A stretch of 64,000 bases of DNA from Himantopus leucocephalus. Taxonomy: Eukaryota; Chordata; Aves; Charadriiformes; Recurvirostridae. The position numbers and the translations under genes were made by a program. Of the stretch, positions 12,151-26,400 are shown in pieces. The stretch's first letter is position 1, and each line of letters opens with the position of its first letter. The stretch covers positions 5,403,973-5,467,972 of the forward strand of contig RSEF01000026.1 in NCBI GenBank assembly GCA_003993805.1, written 5' to 3'. A model generated the notes under the pieces. That model was given only the letters and a program-made list of their open reading frames with translations. It did no database searches and had not been told where the DNA came from.

Positions 12151-12942
12151 TTTTTCGGGGCTCCCTGCTTGTGCTGATGAGAGCTGTGACCCGTCGGTGG
12201 GGCGGGAGGAGAGCTGCTGTGGGGGGGTCCAGAGGGAGGCACCCCCATGTCCCCCATCCCCAGGGCTGCGGCAGCGCCTGTGGTGGCCCGGGGCTGCCCA
12301 AAGCGGCTCTTGTTTGCCCAGTGGTGCCTCTCCGGGGGCCTGTCCCGAGGTGCCCTCGCCCGGCGCGCTCGGGCGGTGGCAGCAGCCCTGTGCACACACA
12401 GGGCCATGTTTAGAAGTGGAGACAGCTTGTCCTTGGCTGTGCTGGTTAGAAAACATTTTCTGTGTTCCCTGCTAGTGTTCCGTGCTCTGTGGACGCCGTG
12501 CGCTGCCTTAGGTCTCGTCTGTATGAGAGGTTGCGCAGCCTGAGCTGAAGGTGTGTGTTTCGGGGTTTGTGGAATCCAGGGACGTGCCTCGCGGCTGCTC
12601 GAGCCGTGAGCCCGGGCTGTGCTGCGTTAGCCCAGCTCCGTCCCGAGCGAGAGCTGGATCCCGACTGAGCACTCGGATGCTTTTGTTTGTTAGACCATTG
12701 AAAAGTTCAGCAGAGCTGAGGACGCAGCAGCGCCAGGGAGATCTCGGTCTGTTCAAAGAGGCGGTTTTCCTTCTGTGGTTGTGTCGCAGTGCCGGGGGGT
12801 CCGGCCGGGTGATGGGGCCAAGAAGATCAACACTAGCGGCTGCGCGAGTGCTGCCTGGAGGCTTGGCCGTGCTGCGCTCCTCTCTGCTCCTTCAGGACCA
12901 GGGGGGGTTGTTTGGAGTGGGACGTCTGTGGGGAGCTGGCAC

Positions 12943-13013
12943 TGCCGTCCCTGCGGAGAGGGGTGTCCCTGTGAAAGGGGGTGTCCCTGCGGAGAGGGGT
13001 GTCCCTGCGAAAG
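12943..13013. repeat. 18-bp tandem repeat, ~3.9 copies
   Basis: Three consecutive copies of an 18-bp unit beginning GGGGTGTCCCTG start at 12960, 12978 and 12996. They alternate between GTGAAAG/GCGAAAG and GCGGAGA endings. A partial copy precedes them. Confidence 0.85.
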
Positions 13014-16000
13014 GGCTGCTCCCAGCACGGCTCCGTCCCCGCCAGCCCAGCCCGGCGCGGGCTCTGGGGCTGTGGGCAGAGGAGAATTGAGCTGGTTTGG
13101 TTGGTGGGTGGTGGGACGGGTCTGGCCGGGGTGGGGCCCTCAGCAGCAGCAGCGCTTGGGAATTTCTGCTTGAGAACAAAACCCCTCTGTTGGCTCGGGG
13201 AGCTCGAGCCTCGCCAGGGAGGTTTGTTGAAAGATTTCTGTCCCTCGTGCGATTCCTTCTTCAAAGCGTTAATGTTTTCTCTGCCGTTTCCTGAGGTCCC
13301 GTAGCCGACACTGGGTGACGGACGCATCCTGCTGCCAGAGGAATTCCCCTTTTCCTGCTCAGCAGGAACTTCACATTCTGAGGCGCGGAGCTGGGAGAGG
13401 CCCGTAACGCGAGGGCTGCCCCGGAGCCGCGGCTGGTTTAACGCTGATGGCTTTAGAACAGCTGCTTGGAAAGTAGAGCAGAGCCATTTGGTCTCATTTT
13501 GCGCTTTCTTGGTGTGCTGAAGGAGCTGCCAGCTCAGGGTTAGGCTGGTGCTGTCAGCGGGGGCGCTGCCGGCAGCGGCGGCACAGACCAAACCCGTGCC
13601 CGTCCCGGTGCGCCCCGGCCCGCGCAGCAGCAGGAGCCCGGCGGGGTTTGGCGGTGCCGCGCTGTGGGAGGTGCCGGCACGAGGCTGCTGCTCCCTTTGG
13701 TTATCTCTGTGAATGAGCAGGAGGCATCTCCAGCGAGGCACCCAACGTGCCGCTCACGCCTGAAAACCGCGGTTGCTGTCGGGGCCGGGTTGGGTTGCCA
13801 ACGTGGCTGGGCGCTCTGCGCTGTAGCTCGGGGTGGGTAACACTCGGCAGAGGTTAAAATCTGAATTTCCATGTCCGATGTGGGCAACCATGTCCTTTTA
13901 ATCATTTGGCCTGCTGGCAGTTGTAGCAAAGCTACCCTCAGATTGGCTCCACGTTCTCCACTCTCTTTCGTCCGCTCGCGGTCTGGGAGCAGCGCAGAGC
14001 GCTTTGCGTGGGGGACCCCTGTCCCAGGGACTGTCCCCGTCCTGCTGAGTGACAGAGCTTCCCCTGGCAGAGGAGCTAATCTCTCCCCGCGCAGAGTGTC
14101 ACCGGCATCTGGCATTGGTGTGGTGCCGGCTCCTCACGGGGCGCCGGCACGCACGGGGGCAGCCCAGCCGGCCGCCGAGGGGCACGGTGCTCGCAGCCTC
14201 CTCACCCCGCTCGCCTTTGCACGCCGGCTCCGGATTAGTAATGGGCTATTTCTGGGCCACTCTCGTGAGTAATGGAATGAGTTGTGCTGAGATTTTTGGG
14301 TGGGGACAGTGCCTCTGCCCGCTGAGTCACCACTGGGCATCACGCCGGGCTCAGGAGCTGCCGGCGCCCGGAGCCGTCCCAGGTCAGGGTTGGACGCTGG
14401 CGGCCGTGGGAAGAAGCTCTGGGTGCGGCGACTCTTCTTGGTTTGGAGCATCTCCAGTTCCTCCCGCCCCGTCCCAGCCTGGCTGCATCCCCAGCAGGAG
14501 CCCGGGCAGCGGCCGCCCTCCTCGCCGGGGCGGCGAGCCGGCAGCCATGCAGGGCTGGCTGCAGCGCCTTCTGCGCCACTCCGGCTGGTTTTGGTTTAGG
14601 CGTGATGTCCGGCAGACTGGGCACCGGCAGGTCTCAGTGTCTGTCTGGGAGCGGGTGTTTGTCTCCCCGGGCAGCCGCTGTTCCTTGTGCTGCGGATGTG
14701 TCTCCCTCTGTGTTCTGCGGATTAGATAGCGGTGCGTCCCACACCGCCTTTCTTCCTCCGTTCGTCTTTGAGATACAGAGTCGCAAAGCAGCAAATCCCA
14801 TTTTGCTGTGGACAGAGGAACTTTCTAAGTAAATAGACTTTTTTGGCCACGAGCTCTCCTTTTTTCCATGGTGCGGAGATGATGGCTGGAGAGAGGATGA
14901 GCCTTTGCCCAGACGAGAAGGATGGTTTGCAACAGGGGTGATGTGTTTCTTGTGTCCCCAGGGATACGCTGTCCTTGAGCTTTCCCTCCTCAAGTGGGCA
15001 GGAGACAGCAGACTCCTCCGGCCCTTTTGTCTGCCTCCATAACACAAACACCCGTCTCCTTGGGATGAGCTCCCGGCCGGCTGCCCGTGCCTGGGGCTGC
15101 GGGCATCCCTGGGACAGGCGGGAGCCGGAGGGCACAAGGAAAGGGGACGGGAGCCGTGCCGGGTTTCCCCTCCGCACTCAGCCCCCGGCAGTGGGACCCT
15201 TTGGGCACTTCAGGTTTTTCTCCCCCAACTTTAGTGTTGCACAAATGTGCTCGGCCTCTGCACAGACGTGCTGCGCCACTGGGATGTGTGCTGCGCGCCG
15301 AGGCGCCTGGGTGAGGAGCGCCGGATCCTGCCGGGCACGGCACTTCATCCTCGCTCTTCTCACCTTACAGGTGCATTTTTATTAATGGCTCCACAGCACT
15401 CAGCAGCCACACACCATTCCTGCTTCGGCTTCTGCGCCAAAGTGCTGTAACCTGCAAAGATCTGGGGCTATGGCGGGATCGCGCCCGGATTTGGGTGAAA
15501 CCTTTCTCTCTTCTGCCCCAACCGTGTGGTCAGTCGGGCAGTTTAGTTTGTGAGAGCTGGGGTGTCCCCGAGACTTCCCAGGGGTTTGTGTGACGGCCCC
15601 GGGAGGTTTCCGCAGGCAGGAGCTCAGCAGTGACCTGCTAAGTGTGCAGATGAGAGGAGCTCTCTTCGGGCGGCTTTTGAAACGTGAGTCAGCCGCTGAG
15701 TCCAATTTCTTAATCCCTCACTTGCAGCTAATTATGATGCAGCCTTACTCGGGTTTTTCTCTTTTCCCTCTTTTAATTGCAGAGATGGGTGCGGTGTGAT
15801 CGCCCTGGGAGGGGACGGGTGCCGGACCTTCGTTAGGGCTCAGTGTCAGCGCCCCGCTGAAATGCAAAGCCTGCGGTGGCCGGGCCTTCCCGGCGGGATC
15901 CCAGTGCGATCCCAGCGGGATCCACTCCCAGCGCTCACGGCTCGGTGCATTAGCGTGGGTGTGTGCGTCCTTCCCGCAGGGTTATTTCCCCTGAATCTCC

Positions 16001-17074
16001 CCGATGCGTCAAGCACAACCTGCCCCTTCCAGTCCAGCGCCCCAGCAGAGGGCTCTGGAGAGGCTCAGGGCTGGAGGACGTGCAGCGTCGCTGCCTTCCT
16101 GGGCAGTGTCCCGCTCACCTGTCCTTTCCCCCGGCCCACAGAGCAGCCTGCGCCGCTGCAGGGAATAAACCCTGAGCTTCCGTCGTTCCTCTTGCCCGGG
16201 ATTTCTGCAGGGACAGAGAGCTGGTGGCGTGCTGCGGGTGCGCAGGGACTGGGTCGGGCTCTTTGGGCTGAAGCATCTGGGATCTGGGGGTGGGAAAGAG
16301 ATTTTGGGCCCGAGCTCGGGGAGGGATGTGATCCCGCCACAGCTGATTTTCTCATGCCTCGTTCAGACGCCATGGCAAGCGTTCCGTGGCATCATCCCCG
16401 GCGATTCCCAGGCTCAGCTGTAATCCCCTTTTGAAACTCAAGGGTGCCAAGGCATAGTTGTACTTGCAGGACTGCATCCTTTTCAGCTGGGGCAGAAAGC
16501 AGCCCGCGTTACTGCGGGGTCTCGGCTCTGTTTGCTGAGTGATGGCTGGCAGCTTTTCCCGCTGCCGGTGCCAGCGTCGCCTCTCAGCGGTTATGTGGCA
16601 AAGGCTCCCTTGTCAAACGGGCTGGGACCGAGCCAGCCCAGCACCGGGTGCCAGGCGCGCAGGTCGTGCTTGCCCGGAACTCCGAGAGCTCGGCTTGGCG
16701 CGTTTCTGCCGCTGATCGGATTATTTGGGAGCTGGTGAGCGTGCCCGGGTGAAACCTGGAGTACAGTTTCTGCCCTGAAGAATTTATAATCTGAAATAAA
16801 ACCAGTGGGTGTGTGCAGCTCCGAGGTCGTCAGAAAAGCCATTTGCCTGGGGTGGTGGCACAGCGAGGACGCCCAGCGCGGGAGGGATGGACGGCCGGGA
16901 CGGGGGCCCTGCTGCCCGGCGGGTGGGTAAGGCAGAGCCGTTCGTCGTCTTGCATGAGGTCCTACGTGCAGCCACCGGCACTCGCCGGGGCATCGGTGTG
17001 ACAGTTCTCCTGGCCGCGGCTGCAGTGATGGATGTAAATGGTTCCAGTCGGGCTGCTTCTTGCAGTGCCCGTGA

Positions 17075-18668
<1,594 letters not shown>

Positions 18669-19303
18669 GCAGCCCGGCGGGCCGGGAGGCAGCTGCCTGC
18701 GCCGGCACCGGCGTCCCTGCGCCGCCTGGGGGGGGAGCGCTGCAGACGGCCGGAGCGGGACCCCACGGTCCCAGTACCTGCCCCAAACCCTCTGCTCCAG
18801 AGCTGCCACCCAAGCCCGTGGGGTGTCCCTGCGTGGCGCCGGGGCCACGAGGGGCCAGTGCCTTCAGTCCCTGCAGCTCTCTATGGGCCAGGCATTTGCG
18901 TAGCGCTCTCTGTTGCCCCGTTTTGTACCAATCTCCCTGGTTTTGCCTCTCCTGTGGGGATTGTCGCGGTGTTTGCTCTCCCTCCCCAGCTCCGGGCAGG
19001 TGCCACAGCAGCGGGAGGTGCCCACAGCTCGCGTGTGGGGTCTGCTGGGCCCTCGGGGCGCTCTGCCCGCTCCCCTCGGCTGTGCGGGCAGCACGGACCA
19101 GTGTTTTATACAGACTTGCCCAGGGCAGCGTTCAGCCCCGTCTGTGGGCAGAGCCGGGCTCGGCCGCTGCCAGAAGCGCTCTGCTCCCGGGACCGGCGCT
19201 GGGGCAGCGCCTCTGCCCAGCTCTGCCAGTAACGCTGCCTTCGAGTCTGCATTGGTCACGGACTTAGCACCAGTAGATTGAACTGCGTAATTGGGAGAAT
19301 AAA
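18669..19303 (+). other. RHOC: RHOC 3' UTR
   Basis: From the TGA at 18666-18668 to the only AATAAA on this strand nearby (19298-19303). It is GC-rich, with no further exon signature. Confidence 0.7.
19298..19303 (+). terminator. RHOC: Poly(A) signal AATAAA for RHOC
   Basis: Canonical hexamer about 630 bp after the RHOC stop, in a locally AT-rich patch, consistent with a cleavage site near 19320. Confidence 0.75.
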
Positions 19304-19724
19304 TGCAAACTGGTATTTTAGTAATTGTAACTCTGCTTGCGTGGCATCCTTCTGGCTGTCCTTTGTGCCCCTGGGCTGCTCCAGGCTGCTGCCTGGCGGC
19401 CGGCTCCACACGCTGCAGGGTGGGGGGCTTGCTCGGCCCCCAGCCCCTCGTTTCAGCCGCTGGTGCAGGATCGGGGCTCGTCACCGTGTGCTTGGGTAAG
19501 ACCCAGGGAGCAGCTTATGTGGGACGGGACGGGCGGGAGTTCCCCAGCCGTACCCAGTCCCTGGTGTGACGGGCGCTGTGGTCACTGCTGGAGCCCTCCC
19601 TCCTCCGTAACCGTCCTGGCGCAGGTCGGGGCAGGGCTGCAGCAAGCCTGTCCCTGCTCCGGCAGCGCGAGCTGTGGTGGCAGGGCCCAGGACTCGACAT
19701 CGATACACCGTTTTTCTCTAAACA

Positions 19725-19730
19725 TTTATT
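19725..19730 (-). terminator. MOV10: Poly(A) signal AATAAA for MOV10
   Basis: TTTATT on the + strand reads AATAAA on the MOV10 strand. It lies about 700 bp beyond the MOV10 stop and about 420 bp from the RHOC signal, so the two genes end tail-to-tail without obvious overlap. Confidence 0.65.
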
Positions 19731-20424
19731 CCAGGGAAGCGAAGCGTGCCTGCGCGGCCGTGCCAGCTCTCGGGGCAGGCAGCTGCCTGGCGGTGAAGCC
19801 CGGGCACCCTGCGCCTGGCCGGGTCACTGCCTGCACCCCAGTCACCCACCGCAGCAGCACCGAGCTCCCCTGCGCACCCAGCGATGCTCTTCGGAGGCCG
19901 GACTCTTTCTTAAGCCATTCACTGAACGGTGAGACCAGTCACAGCAAATTGGCTTTCCACAGCCGTGCCACAAACGGAGAGTGGTCCCAGTCCAGCGCCG
20001 GCACGGTCCCGCTCTGCGAGGGAAGGTGTCTGCGCTGTGCACGCCCCTCTTGCCCGGAGGGCTCAGCCCCATCTCCGCAGGGATGCACGGCGCACTGAGC
20101 ACCCCGGGACCGAGGCAGGGGGGAGCAGGCGGCTGCTGCGGGCCAGGGGCAGGCTGAGGGGTGCTGGAACTCCACGGGGCTTCTCCTCCTTTCCCCGGCA
20201 GGTTTCCTGCAGGGAAACCCCATGGCAGAGCTGGCCCCTGACTCGGGAGCGAGAGCCCGTCCCGAGCCCTGTCACACTCGCTGCAGGAGAAGGTTCCCGT
20301 GCCCCTCGCACAGGCAAACCTGCGCCCCAGCCGTGCTGCCGCCGCAGGGTGTGGGTGCAGCGCGGCCGCTGTGCCGCTCCTGCCCGGGCTGCGCCGGCAG
20401 CTCCCAGCGCTGCTCACCTGGCTG
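19731..20424 (-). other. MOV10: MOV10 3' UTR, probably with an intron
   Basis: Seven nt after the MOV10 stop is a perfect donor, CAG|GTGAGC (exon end 20418). A good acceptor, CACCTTCCCTCGCAG, on the same strand ends at 20014. Splicing these would remove 20014-20417 and leave a terminal exon from 20013 to about 19710. Because the junction is within 50 nt of the stop it should not trigger nonsense-mediated decay. The intron is inference. Confidence 0.45.
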
Positions 20425-23400
20425 CTAATTGCTGAGGTGCAGCGCGTGGAGGTCGGCGGCGAGGCCATCCTCCGCCGGGCTCTCGTCCTCGTAGGGGTAG
20501 CCCGTGTAGCCGCCCTCCTCCCTGCAGTACCTGAGGAACCTGCGGGCGCAGAGCGAGGGGAGCGTGGGCAGGAGGTGGCACAGGGAAGGGCTCGCCAGCG
20601 TCATCCGCGGAGGGGGCCAGGCGCGGGCGGGCAAGGCTCACCTCTGCCAGTGGCGGTCCTTGCTAAGCACGGCCGGGTTACCCACCACGATCAGCAGAGC
20701 CTTGGCCCTGGTGATGGCCACGTTCAGCCTCTGAAAAGAGAACAAGAGCGAAGGCTTTACCCTGCGGCAGCACCTCTCGGCCCCCTCCCCACCCCCGCTG
20801 GGTGCAGGCAGCGCCGGTGGGGCGCGGAGCGGCACTGCACAGGAGCGGGGGGTGCCGAGGGAGACGAGCCCGCTCGGGGCAGCACGGTACCTTGGGGTTC
20901 TTGAGGAAGCCCAGATTGAAGGTCTGGTCGAGTTGGAGGTACTCGCTGCAGCTGCGCACGGTGGAGATGAGGATGACGCGCCGCTCCTGGCCCTGGAACT
21001 CCTCCACGGAGCCCACCTGGGGTTGGGGACAGCAGGTGAGGGCCCGGGGAGCACCCCCGGGCTGGGGTGGGCTCCTCTCACCCCCACCAGGGCCGTACCT
21101 TCAGCAGGCTGATATCCGGCAGCTTCTGCAGGACGGGGTCCAGGGAGGTGATGGCTTTCCGGATCTTCTCCACCTGGAGGGAGGCACACAGCACGGTCCA
21201 GGCTGCCACAGAGCTGTCCTCGCGTGCCAGCCCCGGGGCTCCCATCCGCCCCAGTGCCCCCTGTCCCCCGGGGAGGTCTGTGCCCGTCCCCTGCCCGTAG
21301 AGCCGTGTCCCTCACCTGCTTCCTGTAGGGAGAGATGATGCCGATCTCCTTGGGTGAGACGCTGGGACAGCCCCCCTTGCCCCGGCTCTGCAGCAGCTTC
21401 TTGAGGTAGTGGACAAGCACCTCAATCTCAGCCGTGTTGAAGAATGAAGGGCTCTTGGCCTCTCTTCGATCTTCCCCACAAACCCCATGGAAGATGATGG
21501 GGAAGCCCTGGAGATGGAGAGCGTCGGGCTCTGCTCCGCCTGCGGCTCGGGGCTCCCCCCGGGCCCCCTCCCTGCTGCCCCCCTCACTTTTTTGGGAAGC
21601 TCCTCCCAGGCGCAATACAGACTCCGGACATCGAGCTCGTCGCTCTCGCAGGCCTTCAGCTCGCTGTCGTAGAAGAGCTCGTTGGGGATCTTGAGGATGG
21701 CCTCGTGGGACCTGGCAGAGGCAGGACAGTGCCCAGGACCGGTGCCACACGGCCCTGGCACCCTCCCGGGCACTGGGACAGTGGGCGCACTCCCGTCCCC
21801 CGCACCAGCCGGGCGCTACGAGGCTCTGGGGAGCGCGCACAGATCCCGCACCAAGCCGCACGCAGCAGAGCAGCCCCATCCCTGCCTGCGCCCGTCCCCG
21901 TGCTGTCCCCATCCCCACCTGTAGTTCCAGAGCAGTTTGGTGACGAACTGCGGGTCGTATCCTCCGCTCGACTTCTTGTACAGGGGGTTGTGCAGCATCA
22001 GCCTCTCCAGCAGCGAGGTGCCTGCGCCCAGCGAGACCCTGTGGCTCCCTGCAGGGCTGCTCGGCCCCCAGGCGCCGGCAGCGCTCCCACCCCTCGCCCC
22101 GCTCACCCAAGCCGTGCTCGATGGCCAGCGGCGACCTCAGGACAGGGCCCAGCTGCTGCGGGTCCCCTGCCAGCACCAGCTGTCCCCCGCTGGGGTTGGT
22201 CTCTGGGTCCATGGCGGTCAGGATCCCTGGGCAGAGGGAGAGCTCAGCGGGGGACAGGGGGGTCTCTGGGCCACGCAGAGACACTGGTCCCTGAGACGGC
22301 AGCCGGGCACCACTCACCTGCGATGGCGACCACGCTCGCCGGCTCTACCGCCTGACCGCACTCATCGATGAAGACGTGGGAGAAAAACCCTGGGGGGAAG
22401 TTGGCCGACGCCAGCCTGGGGAGAGGTGGAGTGTGGCTGCCTTGGCATCCCTGCCCCGGCTGGCCGTCCTTCCTCCTCTCGCCCTCATCCTCCCCCAGAG
22501 GAGGGGTCCCCCCTCCTGCCCACCCTCCTCCGCACTCCCAGCGGGGCTGCCCTCACAGCCCGCTCACGAGGCAGCCCCGGGTCCACCCGACATGGGTGGT
22601 GGGGACACCCCCGGGTCCTCCAACCTTCCTGCTGTCACCAGCGTGGTGATGAGGATCCGGTAGCGCCCCAGGTGCTCCTTGCTCGGGTACACGTAGCAGC
22701 TCTGCTCATCGTCCCAGTTGCAGCAGGGCTGAAACAGGGGCGTTCGGTGGGATCCCGCTCTCCCCGGGGGGCGCCAGCCCGGCCGTGCCACGGGGTGCTG
22801 GGACAGAGGGGCAGAGACATACCCTGATGTCGGCAGGGACCTCCTGGTAGTTCCTGGAGTTGGCGATGAGCCTGTAGATGTACCGGGGAGCGATGTCCTT
22901 GATGAGGCGCTGGCACAGCAGGTCTGTGGCACTGTTGGAAGGGGCGCAGGCCAAGATCCGGGCGTCCTTGAAGCACGTCCATACCTAGGTGCGAGGAGGG
23001 GGTGACGGCGCTGAGCCCCACGGGCCGGGGTGGGCAGCGGTGCCCGGGGCTGGACCTGCGCCCTGGCCGCTCACCTGCTTGATGGCCTCCACAACAGTGA
23101 CCGTCTTGCCAGTCCCGGGGGGGCCAAAGATGAGGTACGGGGCTGGTCTGGACATCCCCGTCACGATGTGCGTCACGGCTCTGCACTGCTCCTCGTTGGC
23201 CTGCAGCTTGCGGTCGAACCACCTGCGGGAGCGGAGGCTGAGCGTGCCGGGTCCCCGTCCCCTCCCGTCCCGCAGGCACGGGGACTCACCGGGGCTGGAA
23301 GGCGCCTGTGAAGAGGGACTTGTGGCAGGAGGCGGAGGGGAAGAGGAGGCTGGACAAGCCGCGCTGCATGGCCAGGGCTGCAGCCCGGTGCTGGACCTGC

Positions 23401-26400
23401 AGTGGCAGCCGGTTGAAGGTGAAGGTCACGTCGAACCTCAGGTTGTTCACAAACTTCTTCTGCAGCCTGGGAAGGAGCAGTGTGAGCAGGGCATGGGGAC
23501 GCTCCCCCACGCCCTCCCCAGCCCGTGTCCGCCCTTCGGCGTGTTTGAGCGGGGCTGCCGGGGCCCCGCCAGCCCGGCCGGGGTCAGGCGCTACTCACTT
23601 GGAGGAGAAGCCCAGCCTGACCTTCTCCAGCTCCACGCCGTGCACGTAGCCCTTGTACTGGACGAGCGGGGAGTGGCCCCGCTCACTGCTCAGGTGGGCG
23701 AAGAGGTGGTCCCCCTTCAGCACGGACGGGCGGTTCTCGGCCACGCCGGGCACCTGTGCCGAACGGCCGGTGTGATGCTGGGCACCCCGCGACCCCCAGC
23801 AACCCCTCCCGCCCCCCCCGGCTCCTCCTACGCACGTGGAGGACCAGCAGCCCCCTGTCCTGCACCATGGGCACATCCTGCATGTCGTAGCGCCGGATGT
23901 CCACCTCCATCTGGATCTCCTCCAGCTGCAGCAGCAGCTGGAACTTCTGCTGGTAGTTCCCAGCCTGCAGGGGGGCCTCCAGCAGCGACCTGCGGGGCAG
24001 CAGGGACGTCACCGTGCCCCAGGGACACCTCGGCCAAGGCGCAGTGGGTGGGAGGCGCAGGGCCGGGTGGCGTTGCCCCCGCCCCTCGGCACTCACCGCA
24101 TGGCAGCCCAGCTGGAGCTGGTGCCGGCGTTGGGTCCGAGCAGGATCGTGTCCTTGAGGCTCTTTGGGTAGTGGTAGGTGCCCAGGGGGATCTCCCTCTC
24201 CAGTTCATTTTTCAGGGAGCTGCGGGGAGGGGACAGCAGTGCCACAGGGGCTGCAGGGCTGGGCTCCCCCTGGGCTGCATCCGCCGCAGCCCCAGCAAGC
24301 AGCGTGTCCCCAACCCTGCCGTCACCAGCCACTGAACGGGGATGAAGCACTGTCCCGCGGTGCCGGACAGCCGGGTCCCAAGGAGCCGAGCCTTGCCCCA
24401 GCCAGAGAACAGGCCAGTGCCCTCTGCGCAGGATGGCAGGAGGTGACCCTGCCACGTACCTGTCAGGGGGAATGCCGTCCTCGGTGATGACGGTGACAGG
24501 GCGCTGGAGGCTGGCCTGGTAAGGCTGGAAAGGCGCCGAGGGCCCCAGGTCCTTGGCTAGCTGGCTCTCGGCGACGGCAGTGACGTAGCGCCCGATGCTG
24601 AAGGGCTCGTCCGGCTCCTTGGTGAACTCGAAGACCACCACAGCGCGGAAGCACCCGTTGCAGGTGGTCTGGCACCGCACCTGGACGGGGTACGTGCCAC
24701 CTGCGAGGCAAAGAGGCGAGAGCTGGGTCCTGCCTCTCCTGCGCCGGGGCAGGGCACAGGGCAGGGGACGGAGCATTACCTGGGTGCAGCAGCAGGGACT
24801 GGCCCTGCGTCGCCCCTTGCTCGTCCGTGAAGGAGAACTCCCGCGACTGCTGGTGCGGCTGGCACTGCTGCAGCGTCACGGCCTCCACCCCACGGTTCTG
24901 CACCAGGAGGGTCACCGTCCGGGGCTCGCCGGGCACCACCGGGAAGCGGATGTGCCCATTGCCCTGGTCGTGCTCCGAGACGATCTCCACCCCGTGCTTC
25001 CCACGGATCAACTCAGCGCTGCGGGAAGGGAGGGTCAGGCTTTCCCAGCCAGGCCTGGGGTCCCCGGGGCCGTGACGGGGCAGGCGTGGGCAGGGTGCTG
25101 CCGGTCATACCACTTCTTGGCACGGCTCTGGGGCGCTTGTGGACCCGAGCCGGGCTGTTGGCCTGAGGCAGATGCGGATGCCGATGCCTCTACATTTGTC
25201 CTGGGTCTCCGGTACTGGTCTGCCACCACCACACGCCTCTTCTCCTGCAAGAAGCAGTCAGGATCAGTGTGACGCCAGGGTCCTGCCAGGGCCGGGGGCT
25301 CCCACGGAGCCAGTCCCGGTGGGCGCAGGAGCTCCTGCGCTGCCCCAGCCAGGGGCCTCCCTCACCTTCTTGAAGTACACCGACTCCCCGTGCACTTGGG
25401 CCCGGTGGGTCACCCTCAGTGCGTACAAGGTGCAGGAGAAGTTGGGAATCTTTGTATCAGTCCTGCACAGACAAGAAAGAGGTTTCCACGTGGGCTGGAG
25501 CACGGCTGGGCTGCCAGGGCGCAGGCGGCCGAGAGGAGGCGAGCAGGAAGGGAGGGAGAAGCGGGGCACTGAGGCTGGGCTGAGGGGCACTCGATGACTC
25601 CACTCTGCCGGGGGAGAGGGAGAAGGACTGGGGCTTTTCACTGGCCCCGTGCAAATCTTACATCCCTGAAGGATGCTCCAGCAACTCCATGCAGTGGCAT
25701 GGCTGTTCCAGCTGTGCCATGGCTGTTACAGCTGTGCCACGGCTGTTCCAGCTGTGCCATGGCATCGCTGTCTGTCAGTCTCTGTCCCTGCCAGTGCGCA
25801 GGCGGCAGCGGGGCAGGGACTCGTCCCTGTCCCCAGATCCTCCAGGGGCAGAGCCAGTGCAGATGGGGGCTCCTCCACACACACCCACTGCTCTCCAGAC
25901 AGCGATGCTTTCCCAGGCACCTCCTGCCGCGCCCCGGGGCGCGTCCCTCCCGCAGCCTGCGGTGGGCTGAACCCCAGCTTTGCCAATGATTAACAGTGGT
26001 GACGTCGCACGGGGGCCAGCATGACTGGTGTCAGCAGGGTGAGGTGGGAAGCAAGGTGGTCAGTGGGTGCCTGAGGCCGTGCCCAGGCGGCTGCCGGGGG
26101 GTCCCTGCAGCCGGGGAACATCCCAGCAGGGCTGTGGCGAGATGGAGGGGCTTGGGGGCAGACCGGGCTGGTGTCCAGAGAGGCAGCTCTGCCGCTCACT
26201 GCATCCACAGCCCAGTGGCACACGGGCTGCCCCCGCAATGCTGCTCAGTGTTCTCTGTGCCTGGAGAGAACGGAGCCCTGGCATTTGAATTTAACCAGGC
26301 CGGGTGTCTCCAAGCTGCTTGGAAGGCACACGCTCTCCATCCCACCGCAGCCCCCACCTGCTCCCCAGTGCCACCTTCACACCCAGCTCCTGCCCGGACC

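Noticed and set aside
20638..22317. 559-codon minus-strand open frame covering much of the MOV10 helicase region
   Set aside because: It runs through several MOV10 introns by chance because they are short and GC-rich. Homology and GT/AG junctions show the true exons change frame within it.
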